Source of the DNA: Blattamonas nauphoetae
Taxonomy: Eukaryota; Preaxostyla; Oxymonadida
DNA length: 64,000 nucleotides
NCBI GenBank assembly: GCA_033064195.1
Contig: JARBJD010000270.1
Coordinates: 1 to 64,000, forward strand
Direction of reading: 5' to 3'
In this document: piece by piece, positions 40,301 to 49,794 of the stretch
Position numbering within the stretch: the stretch's first letter is position 1
How the letters are laid out: each line of letters starts with the position of its first letter
The notes under the pieces: generated by a model
What the model was told of the DNA's origin: nothing
The model's database searches: none
The model's input: only the letters and a program-made list of their open reading frames with translations
Position numbers and translations under genes: made by a program

Positions 40301-40854
40301 GGTTGAGAGAGGATTTGGTGTAGTTGCGAGAAGAATAACGCGTCGGAGAAAGATCGAGAGTTGCCACTCAGATTTTGTGACAATCGGAGGATTTCAGGAA
40401 CAAGAAGACCCTTTAGTCGGTCATTTGATGTGTTGAGTCGACGTTCAATGTTCTTAATTGTTTTTCCGACACTCTCATCGCGCATGACTGAGAAGGCAGT
40501 GACGAGGAGCTCTCGAAGAGAAAACCGGATTGAAGGAAGGTTAACGGTCCAATATTCACAGACAAGGTCGAGAATACAGTCAATATACACTGAATTCATG
40601 CATTCTATTGGAATATCTCGAATGATTTCCGTCATCAAAGTGATCGCTTCGACCGCTGCTCTTTGAGCGCTTGATTGATCCGATTCTTGGCTTGCTCGGA
40701 TCTGATTAGTCACAAGTTGAATGTGTTGTGTCAGAGCACGTTTCATTACATGAAAATTGGAGACAGATAAGATCAACCCTCCTCCTGATCTTGATGGAGT
40801 ACTGGAACCGCACTGAACAGTCCCCGATAGGAATATCCAATAAAATGTATCCAT
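34333..40854 (-). CDS. Large helical (HEAT/ARM-like) host protein, 2173 residues
   Basis: A single open frame of 6.5 kb on the minus strand. The N-terminal 700 residues are helical with repeated leucine patterns ('SLRELLVTAFSVMRDESVGK', 'TISAAVRAL'-like segments), typical of alpha-solenoid proteins. The middle and C-terminal parts alternate helical blocks with Ser/Pro-rich linkers. A highly charged Lys/Glu stretch lies at about residues 1330-1430 ('DDKTQHKEQPAEDKKGDKKE') and another at about 1740-1790. There are no membrane segments or catalytic motifs that I recognise. The ATG at 40854 gives the full frame; a later Met at about residue 37 ('MKRALTQHIQL') is a possible alternative. It is one of the few clearly intact genes here and codon use matches the beta-helix genes. 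A scaffold role is only a guess. Confidence 0.8.
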   Translation of the reverse strand: MDTFYWIFLSGTVQCGSSTPSRSGGGLILSVSNFHVMKRALTQHIQLVTNQIRASQESDQSSAQRAAVEAITLMTEIIRDIPIECMNSVYIDCILDLVCEYWTVNLPSIRFSLRELLVTAFSVMRDESVGKTIKNIERRLNTSNDRLKGLLVPEILRLSQNLSGNSRSFSDALFFSQLHQILSQPGDIRFDVVTSVATEVDKTPMHVGLSPSGESFIPGLLNAMIRCFPTEDDATRRGLTGLGEHLFWKQPMDLMEKTMETVMSNLGCVIKRLTDDPKGDEEKVKDLRTVGDFLDLLSGVLMIVVKKERNEPAHPNLANFVTTIFPKLLEQLEKTVHILLVFSVKHISSVNTAFISDLISFLDGLICFSSDVYPSGLFLETTASIVSEAENPKMTRIPTFSSCFQLLLSSAFLSHSKATIPASAVRALSEILKWNETILKSAVIHGQRLFTDFVGISSELDEIHGSKMEFGLTVGIGDEMRGLGGFSDVAVEPSSLLVLLVVSGDESQDPLLRSSVCLFTSRMLMNCIAWERLKTLVQNKTTSEASFDSSRDVQKEETENKPNQTPSMIRISADLVVGGIISVLTSEPTPTPAPSPSLLLSSSSSHERLSFLSPLVSVCGLKERELTSIPQHAQTVLSCAGRVVSCCLELLGRADGWEIVGGMNRMRKAIAAIEAEGEWRWEDTVAVSSLFDLSLWIVTAVLPLLASHLLHPSPLVAAAALHSTSTLFASLQDNLSSTAVLELISSICEEFEHDSPASQDRLTIDARISENDERREEGSLGFGFNRSGIIVKLLEVFVEMAAQSLQSKQHILFSTGHSLFTAVLRLLTTNEALTEKSIDNEKSMRNTTQSVQMWNNTFLPSVILHLASFTRLPLRRDVLPRLLTFLPSFFDHTIELPFHSFLVATSPSLLLSLLPSSLQLLSDLSWEQIFVQSDDPQMDGLFFSITLLFTIFRNLIHNEFTACGHTIHFALNAMTELLNTILQHPLFPTLNTKMNPPLVKTTQSAQSTRHIPTKRDTNQTQSPTTKEKGDNDESESVYSPEDQLAFFGRVLSGVLNQLLLFGIDLLSLLTLHTINTTAPNIIKTGRPNRSFVYPRRQILNEVEDEQHELEREKGSFVPPAGSPPQISIVSDFQNPESPVFVDVTPPAPFPFTVPESEPEEKEGEREESDKNTEHSTTSSQSQSLFSGSKVGIEFKSLSSTQPTRFQADIPDMDTLLSIIERCGEAVATGSAPTPTGVLCTSEVMEGIVRAGRTGLEEMWRELDENGLNDVWTKRRVQTKKTTRTQQASLSSTISSIGAKIGSSNTPQTEMVEDSIGKAIEERAARFKSTVISLYETENKRLQEKTKNVKDDKTQHKEQPAEDKKGDKKEEKKVGFGQKLLGWAGFGKETRQPTEKKVATPKSKDPQEKPDKSQKAKSTNTKQGSEEQTDNPIHTPPLAAFQPALASLRIFSFDVTPPIDPDQTVRTMFPLNTPPFFSSSSRFLSLLALQLFDTAGSIKKSQTAKDKPHSSYETLFEPVVNMLSSLLAFSPLTNITSVGSDLDGGLFEEGEEFAEVEPKLPLLHIPLSLFFELVSMSLSLIPFSTRATFTLLSSLLPLFVSPSFSSTPAFAISLKLVIETLLSRVASSLLLVSVPLSYARFSSADRSDGEKSETEDLMPLSAMHHSSSEQKCEVLRFVLRWLEEINRVGEKWLDQHNPNTETEIEPTPSNKNDEAIAPETPKLDAGISVPFSVPPPSTTPNPFLPPVILNTALSTVSPLLSALSHVFHAHTTSSPLSAEFAAIGTRLVEEGERLLMLVENAAQEENEREKVKREKEEQDRSRQESVEHEASEAGTPKSDAIESNEEHTQDSQQTIKVEEETHINKDQAVDTPNEMVKRLPSKTQHFSLCHLPPNLTLSTQSELVSFLSSPPSEFTGLPPFSSLVITSLSSPFVSSSALVFLFAYFGRSVNHQNWQIPQNSPKQNDSQKPATIEQLTGSIKLILSHPSLHPHTSLHKQETAFLLLVLQHSPLSSEHPAHSHSLTRTGSSHTTPSLHHSLGLLPQSSPIHFPPPHLSSPCLLSLHPFIPTIDTQALTAPSAPVRPTGLISALLQWVTGNEVDRVAREREERRSECIKEMLKYSSSSCCVWETDDVPSGGNPISPLNLAGLTSHDRILVGFVLEGVISSFGLEGRSI

Positions 40855-41216
40855 GATTACATTTCAGACGTTTCCCGATGATTTACAAGCTTGAACGATC
40901 TTCGGGTCCAAGACAATCCTCCGCCCGAATACAAAACATGGAGGAAAAAATAACTGATTGTAGAAGCGAAAAAAAGGAATTCCGTGCTTAAATAACGCCA
41001 CATCCACGTCGAGACTAAGTTAGATGCACTGTCTGAATAGAATAGAGCGAATAACTGTGGAGACGTCTGTTGTTGATTTACTGGGCAGACTTACCAAGAA
41101 GATATTGCATATTTTCGATGAGATCTAGCAAAAAGTATACGCTGAATTGATAAAATGTGTTGCCTAGCGTGTGAATGGACGATTTCTGAGAGAATGTTGA
41201 TGAAGATGGTTCCGTG
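40855..41216. other. Intergenic, nothing recognised
   Basis: Upstream region of the 2173-residue gene. It is moderately AT-rich with no conserved motif visible. Confidence 0.4.
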
Positions 41217-41759
41217 TCAACTCCCATTTAATCCCAGCAATTTCGAGATGAAGAAGAAACTACGAACAATACTGAAGCCATACTGTCCGCTCTGGTTGTG
41301 ACTCGACATCAGTTCGAGCGTGTCTTCGAAGCCTTCCGAAACCAGAGCTTGCATCACCCGTTTCCCAGATTGGGCAACTTCTCGACCGTGGTTCCTCCAT
41401 TCTTTCAGCGAAAAGTGCATGTAGAAGAAAGCATTATTGAGAGGATATTGGTCTTCGACGAACGAGAGACAACTTGAGAATGCCATCAAAATCGGAGATG
41501 CAAGAAGAAACTCCAATGCGAAACGATGAAATGGGCATATTTGAAGGAGTGTGCTTAATATATCCATGAAATTATTGAATAAATCTCGATTGAGGACGTG
41601 TCGATTTGAGATCAGAAATGTAACAAATTGAGACGATGGGAGCACAACTTTTTGAAAGATCATTTCACGATGATTGCATTCGTTGACTGAAGTTGTAATG
41701 CCGAGTTTAGGCTTGTCTGACCGGCCAAAAGTGTCGGTCAGTGTCAGTTCGAAAAACAT
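41217..41759 (-). pseudogene. C-terminal part of a leucine-rich helical oxymonad gene family
   Basis: The frame encodes 180 residues from an ATG at 41759. Recognisable phrases are 'SVNECNHREMIFQKVVLPSS', 'QFVTFLISNRHVLNRDLF' and 'VAQSGKRVMQALVSEGFEDT'. I associate this wording with a large family of uncharacterised Blattamonas proteins, where it forms the C-terminal half. No N-terminal half lies directly upstream, so this is a fragment or a final exon. An N-terminal fragment of the same family lies at 45995-46465 on the same strand. Confidence 0.6.
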
Positions 41760-41762
41760 CAA

Positions 41763-43070
41763 AGGGTCAGATCTCCATCATTCATTAAACTGTGAACGAT
41801 TGTTCAGAAATCGGCAAACAAACACAATATAAGTGTGAAAAATCAATGATGAAGTCATATGTTCTCCGTCTATGTGAGTTCACTCTCGTTGATGGAAGCC
41901 AAATTCTTTCGATGTCTATGACAAGACCTATCGTTCACTGAAATAGAAAAACAAGCGAAAAAAGTGCAAAGAGTTGTGATAGTGTCTTAAAACAAGAACT
42001 GATCAATCGTTTGGTCTCGTAATTCAATCATTTCTCCTGCCTTCAGACCCGGACGAGGAAGAGCTGTTTGATGTGGTTTTTGACGATTCGAGTGTGAGAG
42101 TGAACGACCTGTAATTGTGGCTGAAAGAGGAAGAGGGAGCGACTGAGGAGAGTGACCGAATTGTGAGAGTCGCGCTGCTCTCAGTACTGCTCACACTTTT
42201 GAACAAGACGCCGGCGATTCGACAGAAGAAGCTTCTGTCATCGTTAGACCACTGCTTTGAGAGTTTTGAGGCCGGCTGGAGGATGTGAGCCGCCGCATGA
42301 TGTCGATGATTGAAGCTCTGCTTTTGGAGCCGGTTTCGTACGTGCAGAACAGAACGAGTTGAAAGAGGTGGATTGAACAGTCTTCTTCCAAATTGTGGAT
42401 TAGGTGACTCGAAGATCCATGCGATACCACGAAAAGCGTTGCTGGAGTGGGTTGAAGCCCAGTGGAAGATGGACAGTCTGGGAGTGCTTCCGCTTCTGAA
42501 GCAGCAGGAGAACGGGACGCAAGTGTATCAACCGTGGTGGGAGAGGATAATTCCAACTTTAGACGAGCAGCAACAGAACGGACACATGTCATTCCGACCA
42601 GCTCACGGATACCGTGTTTGCATGGGCGAGAAGAAACAGGAGGTGCTGCAGTTCTTTCAATTGAGATCTTGGAGAAGTTCGTGGATGACCTGGAGGAGCT
42701 GATCTCGCTGTATGAATGGAATAGAGGGTGATTGAAAAAGTCACATGATATCAAGGATGGGGCAAAAAGGGGCTGTAATTTTGTGCCCAACCGACAACAC
42801 ATTCATTCAACGACGGGAACACATGCCGCGATAATCATTTCAGTGAGCGAAGAGCAATAGGTCTGATCACATCCCCACAACTACTTTTCACCCGATATCC
42901 CGACAACAAAATAGATGATTATAAAAGTAAAATCACGTGATCGATATGAAAATAATGCCAGCATTTCGTTTCAGGAAGAAAATACATTGACATTCACATC
43001 ATTTATTCACTTTTCAGTTTCATTTGAATTCACATCGGAGAAATGGTAACTCTCGATTATGGGTTCCGAA
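41763..43070. other. Region with overlapping unrecognised frames
   Basis: Open frames of 130-200 codons overlap on both strands at 42191-42802. The plus-strand one ends with 'SIEILEKFVDDLEELISLYE', the minus-strand one is Ser-rich. Neither has a known domain or a convincing start. One of them may be real or a decayed gene. Confidence 0.3.
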
Positions 43071-43076
43071 ATACCT

Positions 43077-43132
43077 CCGGTCAGTGACCGTCAGTACTTT
43101 TCAATGAAAACTGACCGGTCAGTGCCGGTCAG
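43077..43132. repeat. Dispersed repeat with GGTCAGT palindrome
   Basis: TCCGGTCAGTGACCGTCAGT followed by ACTTTTCA and CTGACCGGTCAGTGCCGGTC. A related copy is at 26237-26292. It may be the end of a transposon shared with the MULE remnant. Confidence 0.4.
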
Positions 43133-43399
43133 ACAAGCCTAGCCGAGTTGCCAGAAATAAAACGGGGTTGCGAGGATGACAGAGCAAGTGATGATGTGGA
43201 TGAGATTGTTGAGTATTGTTTCATTTCCTGAAATTGGCAGTGTATGAGGTCGAACAGTAGCCAATACAGGCAAGATCCGATGATCCGTGACCCTCCTCGG
43301 TTTAAGGGTTCTGATCGAATGACCAATTTTCCGAATGACTTGATCGTCACATCTTCATTGTCGTCTATCTTCTATACCAAAATCTTTTTGGCATGTTAA

Positions 43400-43760
43400 T
43401 TGGATTGGACGGTGCCAGCGTTGGACTGGACAATTGACTTCGATTGGATATTCAATTTTGATCCTGTTCATTTTACTCTCATTCCATATATTGGTTTCCT
43501 TTCACTTGAAAATGAGAATAGTCTCTTGAAAATCAGCGAAATGGTGAGAATCCGATGATACTCTTCTTCTAGTGACGAGTTGCTTGATCCACCCACCATT
43601 GGACGTCATTGGATGTCATTGGACATTTCGCTGATACTTTTGTTCTGATGTCTTCTCAATTAGTGCATACCGTTTTTGAAGTTTTCAAAGAGTCGGCAAA
43701 AATGGACTGTCCGATTGGACATCCAGTCCTGGACGTCCAATCCACATCTATAAAGGGTCA
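43400..43760. repeat. Cluster of TTGGAC motifs and a 28-bp palindrome
   Basis: TTGGAC or TTGGAT occurs repeatedly on both strands. At 43714-43741 ATTGGACATCCAG and CTGGACGTCCAAT form an imperfect palindrome. A similar GGACTGGACATTGGACTGGAC stretch lies near 45582-45602. Confidence 0.4.
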
Positions 43761-44280
43761 CAGTTGCTTCTCCATTTCGATGTTGGTGTGATATTACCAC
43801 CCATCTCTCACTTTTTTGATTAGTCTTAGACCTCATCACTTTGTTTGAGCGAGGTAGTGCCTTCATCTCTGCATTTTGCTGCCCCTGGATGTGTCCAAAC
43901 TCAGAACAGTTTGAGTCGCCGTTGATAGTGTTTTCTCTCTTTATTTTCAATTTCTAGCCACTTCCTTCACTTTTTCTCTCCATCTCTTGCAGGAACAGGG
44001 TGCTCATTCATCCACAAGCGAAAAGTCAACACGATCGAACTGTCGGACGTCTTCTCCTCTGAGAAGAAATGAACAACTGTCATCGAATTGGTAGAAAATG
44101 GACTCAGAGTATTTTCAAAGGGAACCTCCAAGACGACGGGCATATTGTTCCCCAATATGCACTAGGATGGGAGATCTGTTGCCATCGGTTTGAATCTCTT
44201 GCTTATTCATTTTTTTGACATTTTTTCATCGTATTTGACCCTCCTCATTCATATCTTCACATTCGACATATAGATCGGGA

Positions 44281-44640
44281 GTTAAGGGGAGATTTGAGCA
44301 GATCGCGAAACAGGCCGAGGCGAAGAGGCAAGAATCAGAGGAGATGGTAGCTAGGAATATGGAATCAGATGATGAGAAGAAAGATTCGAAGACAGTTGTG
44401 ATTCCAAAGGAAGTGAAGTCTCCAGAACCCAGCCAGAACAAGATTGAACAAGAACACACTGTTGCACTTGTTGTAACTCTAACTGATCAAACGATGGCCG
44501 AATCAATCGGTGAAGAAAATAAGGAATCAACAAAACAAGTCGAGAAGAAAGAAGAACCGAAAGTTCAGGACAATGAAATACTTTGCGAAAACAATGGAAG
44601 AGAAGAATTTATCATCGATACAAGGTTTGTCAGAATGAAT
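44281..44640 (+). CDS. Probable exon of a charged coiled-coil protein
   Basis: The plus frame reads 'RFEQIAKQAEAKRQESEEMV' and continues with 'ESDDEKKDSKTVVIPKEVKS' and a Glu/Lys-rich tail. It starts without an ATG right after a CATATAG that would serve as a splice acceptor, so it looks like an internal exon. Its other exons were not identified. It may belong to the same helical gene families seen nearby. Confidence 0.4.
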
Positions 44641-45351
44641 TCCCAGAAATTTCATCTCATCTTCATTGTCCTCTCAAGAGATATCTCCGTTCTTCATTAT
44701 CTTTCACATTCTCCACATTGATCCTTCTTCTCTTTTTCTCCTTAACCTCCAGAATTCAACATTTCCCCCCACACGACAATGCTCCAACGAAGTCAACGTC
44801 GTTGAACACAGCTTCTTCAACCGGGTATTCTTCACAATCGCTTTCCTCAAGACCTTCCTCTAAATCATGATCACACTTGTTAACGGTCTCGCCTACTCTT
44901 TTTTGGTCATACACATGCACCCTCGACTGAATTTGTGTTCGGGTCCCTTCGAACTCGGCGTATTTCTACTTGTACATGGCCTTGATGATTACACTTGCGA
45001 AAATCGGAAAGGAGGGGAATCAAAGATTCTTGGACGCTCGCTTCGATCTGAACAGGGAGTGACGGTGAATGAAAAGCAAACAAGGAAGGGGATGCGAGGA
45101 AGAACGAACATAGACGCGCTGTTGATGTTTGTAAGATCTCAACCAGCCCTAAAATAGACTGAGCCAATCGTCGAAGGAAATTCAGAAGAATCACAACAAG
45201 CTGAAGGTCGGCTGCAGTATCTTTTGTCTTCTTTTCACTTAATTCGTCACTAATCACACTGTTTTGCCTTGTGTCATTTTTACCAGCCAGGTTCTGATAT
45301 CCACCCTCGCCATATCAATTATTCCATCTTTGAGATCATTGCTGCAAGAAT

Positions 45352-45759
45352 ATGTTTGTAGAATTGATAATTCGAGGAGAAAAGGATGTGGTTTGGAATG
45401 ATCATCCCATTTCCATCCGAGAATTCAGTTCTCCGGACACAATTGACCTCAATCTGCTGAAATATCTCTACTCTGCCCACAGAACACCTTCCCTTGTCGT
45501 TTCGAGTCATTTTGTTGCAATGACTTGGATTTCACCCATTGCCCGGTTTTATGAACTCCCTCGGCTCCTAAATAGGAGACTGGACATTGGACTGGACATT
45601 GCCACCTCGACTGGACACAGCTTAACAGGCCAAAAATCTTTGGTGTTAATTAGAATTTCGAGACTGTTTGTTTCCGGGATGTCACCATTGTGCCGAGATC
45701 AAGGACCTTTATTTGTTTCGACACTTCACAAAGATCCTTTATTCCCATGTTTCTTTTGA
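45352..45759 (+). CDS. Hypothetical ORF, 135 residues
   Basis: Starts with ATG ('MFVELIIRGEKDVVWNDHPI'). The latter half overlaps the GGACTGGAC repeat. No similarity is recognised. It could be a chance frame. Confidence 0.25.
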   Translation: MFVELIIRGEKDVVWNDHPISIREFSSPDTIDLNLLKYLYSAHRTPSLVVSSHFVAMTWISPIARFYELPRLLNRRLDIGLDIATSTGHSLTGQKSLVLIRISRLFVSGMSPLCRDQGPLFVSTLHKDPLFPCFF

Positions 45760-45772
45760 GAATTCACTAATA

Positions 45773-45816
45773 GTCTTCACAGCCCCCCCTGCTCTTGAGC
45801 GGGGGGCTGTGAAGAC
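45773..45816. repeat. Perfect 16-bp stem-loop
   Basis: GTCTTCACAGCCCCCC at 45773-45788 is the exact reverse complement of 45801-45816, with a 12-base spacer that itself contains GCTCTTGAGC. Confidence 0.85.
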
Positions 45817-45994
45817 GACCAGATATTGTGAAAAAGCGACGGGATAAAGGATCGGAGTGAAGTGTGGATCAACTTGGAAAGATACGACTTCTATACATTT
45901 TTCGCACCTCTACCATTTTATTAAACTCAGTTTGATTCAAATTAGGAAAAGTCACTCTACCCATACTCTGATGAGGGTCACGGATCATCGGATT

Positions 45995-46465
45995 TTACCC
46001 CAATACATTTGAAATGAGGTCTGAATCCACAAGATCATTGTGAACGCGTGCTGATGAATTCCCAGTTGTAGCGTAGAGAAACGACAACACTGCTGCAACT
46101 ATAGTCGAGTGGGGAGATGATAATAGAGTGAGGATCCTATCAATAAAGTCAGAAGGCGACTCGTCTGAAGAGGGAACGAGGTCAATGATGAGTTTGTCCG
46201 CTTGTTCCATTTGGTCCATATTTGGTTTGAGACTGTTCAAAAACTGAGTAGCTCTGTCTTGAACGGCTTTGTCAAATGGATATTCCTCTTTCACCAGGGA
46301 AACAAGCGAACAGAAAATTGTTGATTGCTCCTGGAACGTCAAAAATGAGTTGGGATCGAAATCGAAGAATAAATTGTGTAATGTGTCTGCAGTTGAAGGT
46401 GATTCCCGTGAATCATTCAAACAGGCATCATTGGTTGCGTTCAAAGAAAGGATTGCTTTTTCCAT
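45995..46465 (-). pseudogene. N-terminal part of the same leucine-rich helical gene family
   Basis: The frame encodes 156 residues from an ATG at 46465. It has 'SLVKEEYPFDKAVQDRATQF' and 'ILTLLSSPHSTIVAAVLSFL', the N-terminal pattern of the family whose C-terminal part is at 41217-41759. It ends 'DLISNVLG' at a TAA preceded by GG, so GG|GTAAAA could be a splice donor instead of a true stop. No continuation was found within the next kilobase. Confidence 0.55.
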
Positions 46466-47608
46466 AGAAATGGGAGGAGGATCACCCCATTGTCTGTCAA
46501 CTATTGATTTACAGAAGTCTGTGGTTGTGGAGGAGTATGGAACAGATAGGTCTTGAAATGCAGCATCAGAGGATAAGGAGAATGGTTAATGTGAAGAATT
46601 GACGACTCAATTGTGAATTAGACTCGATCAACCCACTTCAAATACTATAAGCCATCCATGCTCCCTGAGCCATCCTTGAATTCTATGCCTGGAGTCACAA
46701 ATCCAACAAGAACCGAGCGAGATCTGGTTTGGTTCATCCTCACGGATCACAATTCCTCATTCACCGATTTGTACATTAAGAATCTCGCTCATCATTTTTT
46801 CTCTTCTCTAAACATTTCCATCCTATTATTCCCGTTGATATCTCATTTTCCTATCATTTTCATGCGTAGGGTCCACTGATCGCAGATTGCCTGCAGAAAT
46901 ACAGAGATGGCGATGATTCCTCAAAACAGAAAACGGCTCTTGTGGTCTATTCTCTCTTCTTGTCGGGTGTAATCATCCTTCTGTTGTTCATCATAGTTGC
47001 TTTCTTGTTGATACTTCTCTCTTGTCATCATATTGCTTGTCGTTCATTGATTTCTCTTCTCATCATGAATGTGTGATTCTCTGTTCAGAAAACAACGATA
47101 TTCACAAACTGAGTGAAGAAGTGATGTCATCGGGATTGATGGAAGAGTTTTGTTCAACCATGGCCAATCCTTGCTCCGAGGAGCTCTTCGTCTGGATTTT
47201 TTTCGTTTCTATCAACTTCTTCGTCATTATCCGAACATCTTCTCTTCCTCAATGATCTTTTGTGTTCAGGTGTCTGTTTCTGGTATTATATCGATTGTTG
47301 TGAGTGGAGTGAGTCTGCCTTTTCGTGTTGGAGTGAGCAGTATTCTTCCATCACTCGTGAATCTCGTCTCTGTGTGCATCTTCTTAATTCTTCTCACTTT
47401 TTTTTTCCTTTTTTATCTTTTTCTGCTTGTGTCTCTGATATTGTTTCTGTTGTTCTTCAGAAATCGTCAGACAAAGTAGTGGAAAGTGCATCGAGAGTAG
47501 TTGGGTGTGTCTTCTCTTCTTCTCATCTCTTCTTTTCTCTTTCTTGTTCTTCTTTTCTTTGCTCGATTGTTGATTGTTTGGTGTGTCAGGCATCTGTGTC
47601 GTGTGTCG
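46466..47608 (+). other. Probable small exons and introns of a host gene
   Basis: Short coding-like stretches alternate with T-rich tracts ending in CAG or TAG. Examples are 'PLIADCLQKYRDGDDSSKQ' after ATGCGTAG near 46869, 'NNDIHKLSEEVMSSGLMEEF' after CTGTTCAG near 47090, and 'SSDKVVESASRVVG' after TTCTTCAG near 47460. They may be exons of one gene leading into the coiled-coil gene at 47609. Exact borders cannot be fixed by eye. Confidence 0.35.
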
Positions 47609-49794
47609 ATGTCGGGAGGAGAGATGGAAGGACAGTCATGGACAAAAGTTTACGGGCACCCTTGTTCGCGTTTATGAACAATCAACTTTTTCTCATTTTT
47701 CATTAAACACTTCACAACATTGGAAGACAGCAATTTCCAAAATATTGAACAAAAAGAGTCTGTCGAAGTGAAAATCAGGAAGAGAGTTTGAAGTGACCAG
47801 GGAGGAAAATTTTGTGGCGGCAACCTACACTGCTCTCCTCTTTCAGGGAGAGGAGACGTGATCAGTGGAGTGAGTTGCTCCCATGAAAACGATCAGTCTC
47901 CTCTCCTCATCGAGATTCAGGTGGAGATGTGACGAAAATGAGTGAAATTTTGTTTCTTCATCTCTCCTCTACTAGCCTTGTCGACACACCAAACACTCCC
48001 TCTGATCTTGCGAACGAAGATTACGATTTCATTTGCTTATTTGTGATGAGTTGTAGAGAGACTTCAAACGTGTCATTTTCGTCAAACTTCGTAGGAACAG
48101 CTAATGACTGGAATCCATTGGGTGGAGACGGAATCCTCACTCTGATGATCAGAGGGAGTGTTTGGTGTGTCGACAAGGCTAGTAGAGGAGAGATGCGGAA
48201 GACAGATTTTGCTCGTTTCGATGACATCTCCAACATTTTCTCAACAAGGATTGGAGCCATTCAATTTTTGAGAGTCGAAACACTCTCACCTCCTCACATC
48301 TCCTCTTCCACAGAGAGGAGATGTGTTCTTGTCGCCATCATCTAATTTTCATCCCAAGTCGGCTCGAACTCTCTTCCTGATTTTCACTTCACCACACTAG
48401 ATTGGTTTTATATTTCAAAAAAGACTATCTTTCATTGTTGTGAAGTGTTTCTGAAAAAATGAGAAAAAACCACCTGTTCATAAATACAGACTTGGGTGCC
48501 CGTAAACTTTTGTCCGTGGCTGGGAGTTCTAAACAGTGGAGTTGTGGAAGGGCTGTGCAAACAAAGCTCAATGATTGTTTCGAGTGGAAATGGGATTAGA
48601 AGTGGAATTGAAACTCTGAAATCACTGGACTCGCTTTGCATGGGTCTGAAATCATTTTTGCGAAATGAAGAACAATCGAAGAAGACGACAGAAACAAAGA
48701 AGAACGAAGAGAAGAAGGATGAATCAGAATCTCAATTTTCAGTTGTGAATCGGAGCCGAGCTGCCCTTTCGGAGATTGAATGGACACTTCGCTCGATGAT
48801 TGTGGACATAGGGAGAGAAGAGGAGAGAGGGGAAGAAATCGAAGGAAGAAGAGAGATTTCGGAGAAGATTGGAGGAATGCTGATCCGACACTTCCCTTCG
48901 TCATTTGTGGGATTGGGAGAGAAGAAGGAAGGAGTGATTGGAATGGACATTGGGCGACTTAGATTCGAAATGGAAGAGAACGAGAAACGACGCGAAAAGG
49001 AAAGAAGAAAGGAGAGAGAAGAAATTGAAGCCGAACGCAGGAAGGAGAAAGAAAGGATTGAAGAGGAAAGAAAGATGGAGAGAGAAGAAATAGCCCGAAA
49101 AGAAGAAGAGCGAAGGAAGGAGTTTGATAGACAGATGACAGAACTGAAAGCAGAAAGAGAAACAAACCAGCAGTTCATCAAAGAAGGCCTTGAAAGACAG
49201 AAAAAGAAAAGGGAGAAGGAGGAGGAAAGAAAACGACGAAGCAAAGTGGGTGCAGCTGCCATCGAATTCTTCGTTCCGTCAAACTACTCTCTCTCTGGCA
49301 ACAAATTCACCAAACAATTGAATGCTGGTGGGTGTCTCGTCTTTTTCGAGTTCGGTGGTGTTGTTGCTCGCCTCTCGCTGATCGTTGGAAGTGTCCCACA
49401 AAGTTATTACATCGTCGGCATCATCTCTTCGGCACTCGCAGCCAATGCTCAGACAACTTGCTTCAACGGTCTGAAAGGAGGAGCAGGAGGCTGGGATATT
49501 CGTCCGTCACATCGTGTGACATTCCTGAACACAAATTTCTCAAATCAATATCAGGCATGTCATGCAGGAGCAGCTGGACAGCGAGTGGTTTTAGAGGCAG
49601 ATGGACGCGAAGGAAGGAGAACACTTCGAATGTCGCAAGATGGAGAGACACAGCCAGCCTTCTTCACAAACATCCCAGTTCCCTTCCGATTCGCTGTGTA
49701 CATCTGCAACCAGAACGATTCAGTGACAATCGAGTCAGTTGAAGTTGTGGATGAGCCGCAGATGATTGGAGGAACGATTCCTGTTCAGATGTGA
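47609..49794 (+). CDS. Coiled-coil plus C-terminal beta-sandwich host protein, split by a transposon
   Basis: Without the 890-bp element at 47633-48522 and one GGA, the frame runs 'MSGGEMEG' into 'VLNSGVVEGLCKQSSMIVSS' and on to 49794, about 430 residues. Residues about 150-250 are a long Glu/Arg/Lys coiled coil ('EREEIEAERRKEKERIEEER'). The C-terminal 180 residues ('NKFTKQLNAGGCLVFFEFGG', 'QRVVLEADGREGRRTLRMSQ', 'NIPVPFRFAVYICNQNDSVT') form a SPRY-like beta-sandwich that I associate with many oxymonad kinase-type proteins. An N-terminal kinase domain would be expected upstream but is not visible. The ATG at 47609 may be internal, since TGTGTCAG just before it could be a splice acceptor. Confidence 0.65.
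47633..48522. mobile_element. 890-bp foldback DNA transposon inserted in a host gene
   Basis: Ends are CAGTCATGGACAAAAGTTTA and, inverted, CAGCCACGGACAAAAGTTTA; both continue with CGGGCACCC. The inverted similarity extends about 95 bp. Further inside, 47765-47789 pairs with 48364-48389, and 47959-48007 is the exact reverse complement of 48147-48195 (49 of 49). So nearly the whole element folds on itself. It is flanked by GGA on both sides. The ends look like Tc1/mariner termini, but the expected TA duplication is missing. It has no transposase frame. Confidence 0.85.

Noticed and set aside
48732-49262. Minus-strand Ser/Phe-rich frame of 176 codons
   Set aside because: Shadow of the Glu/Arg coiled coil of the plus-strand host gene.
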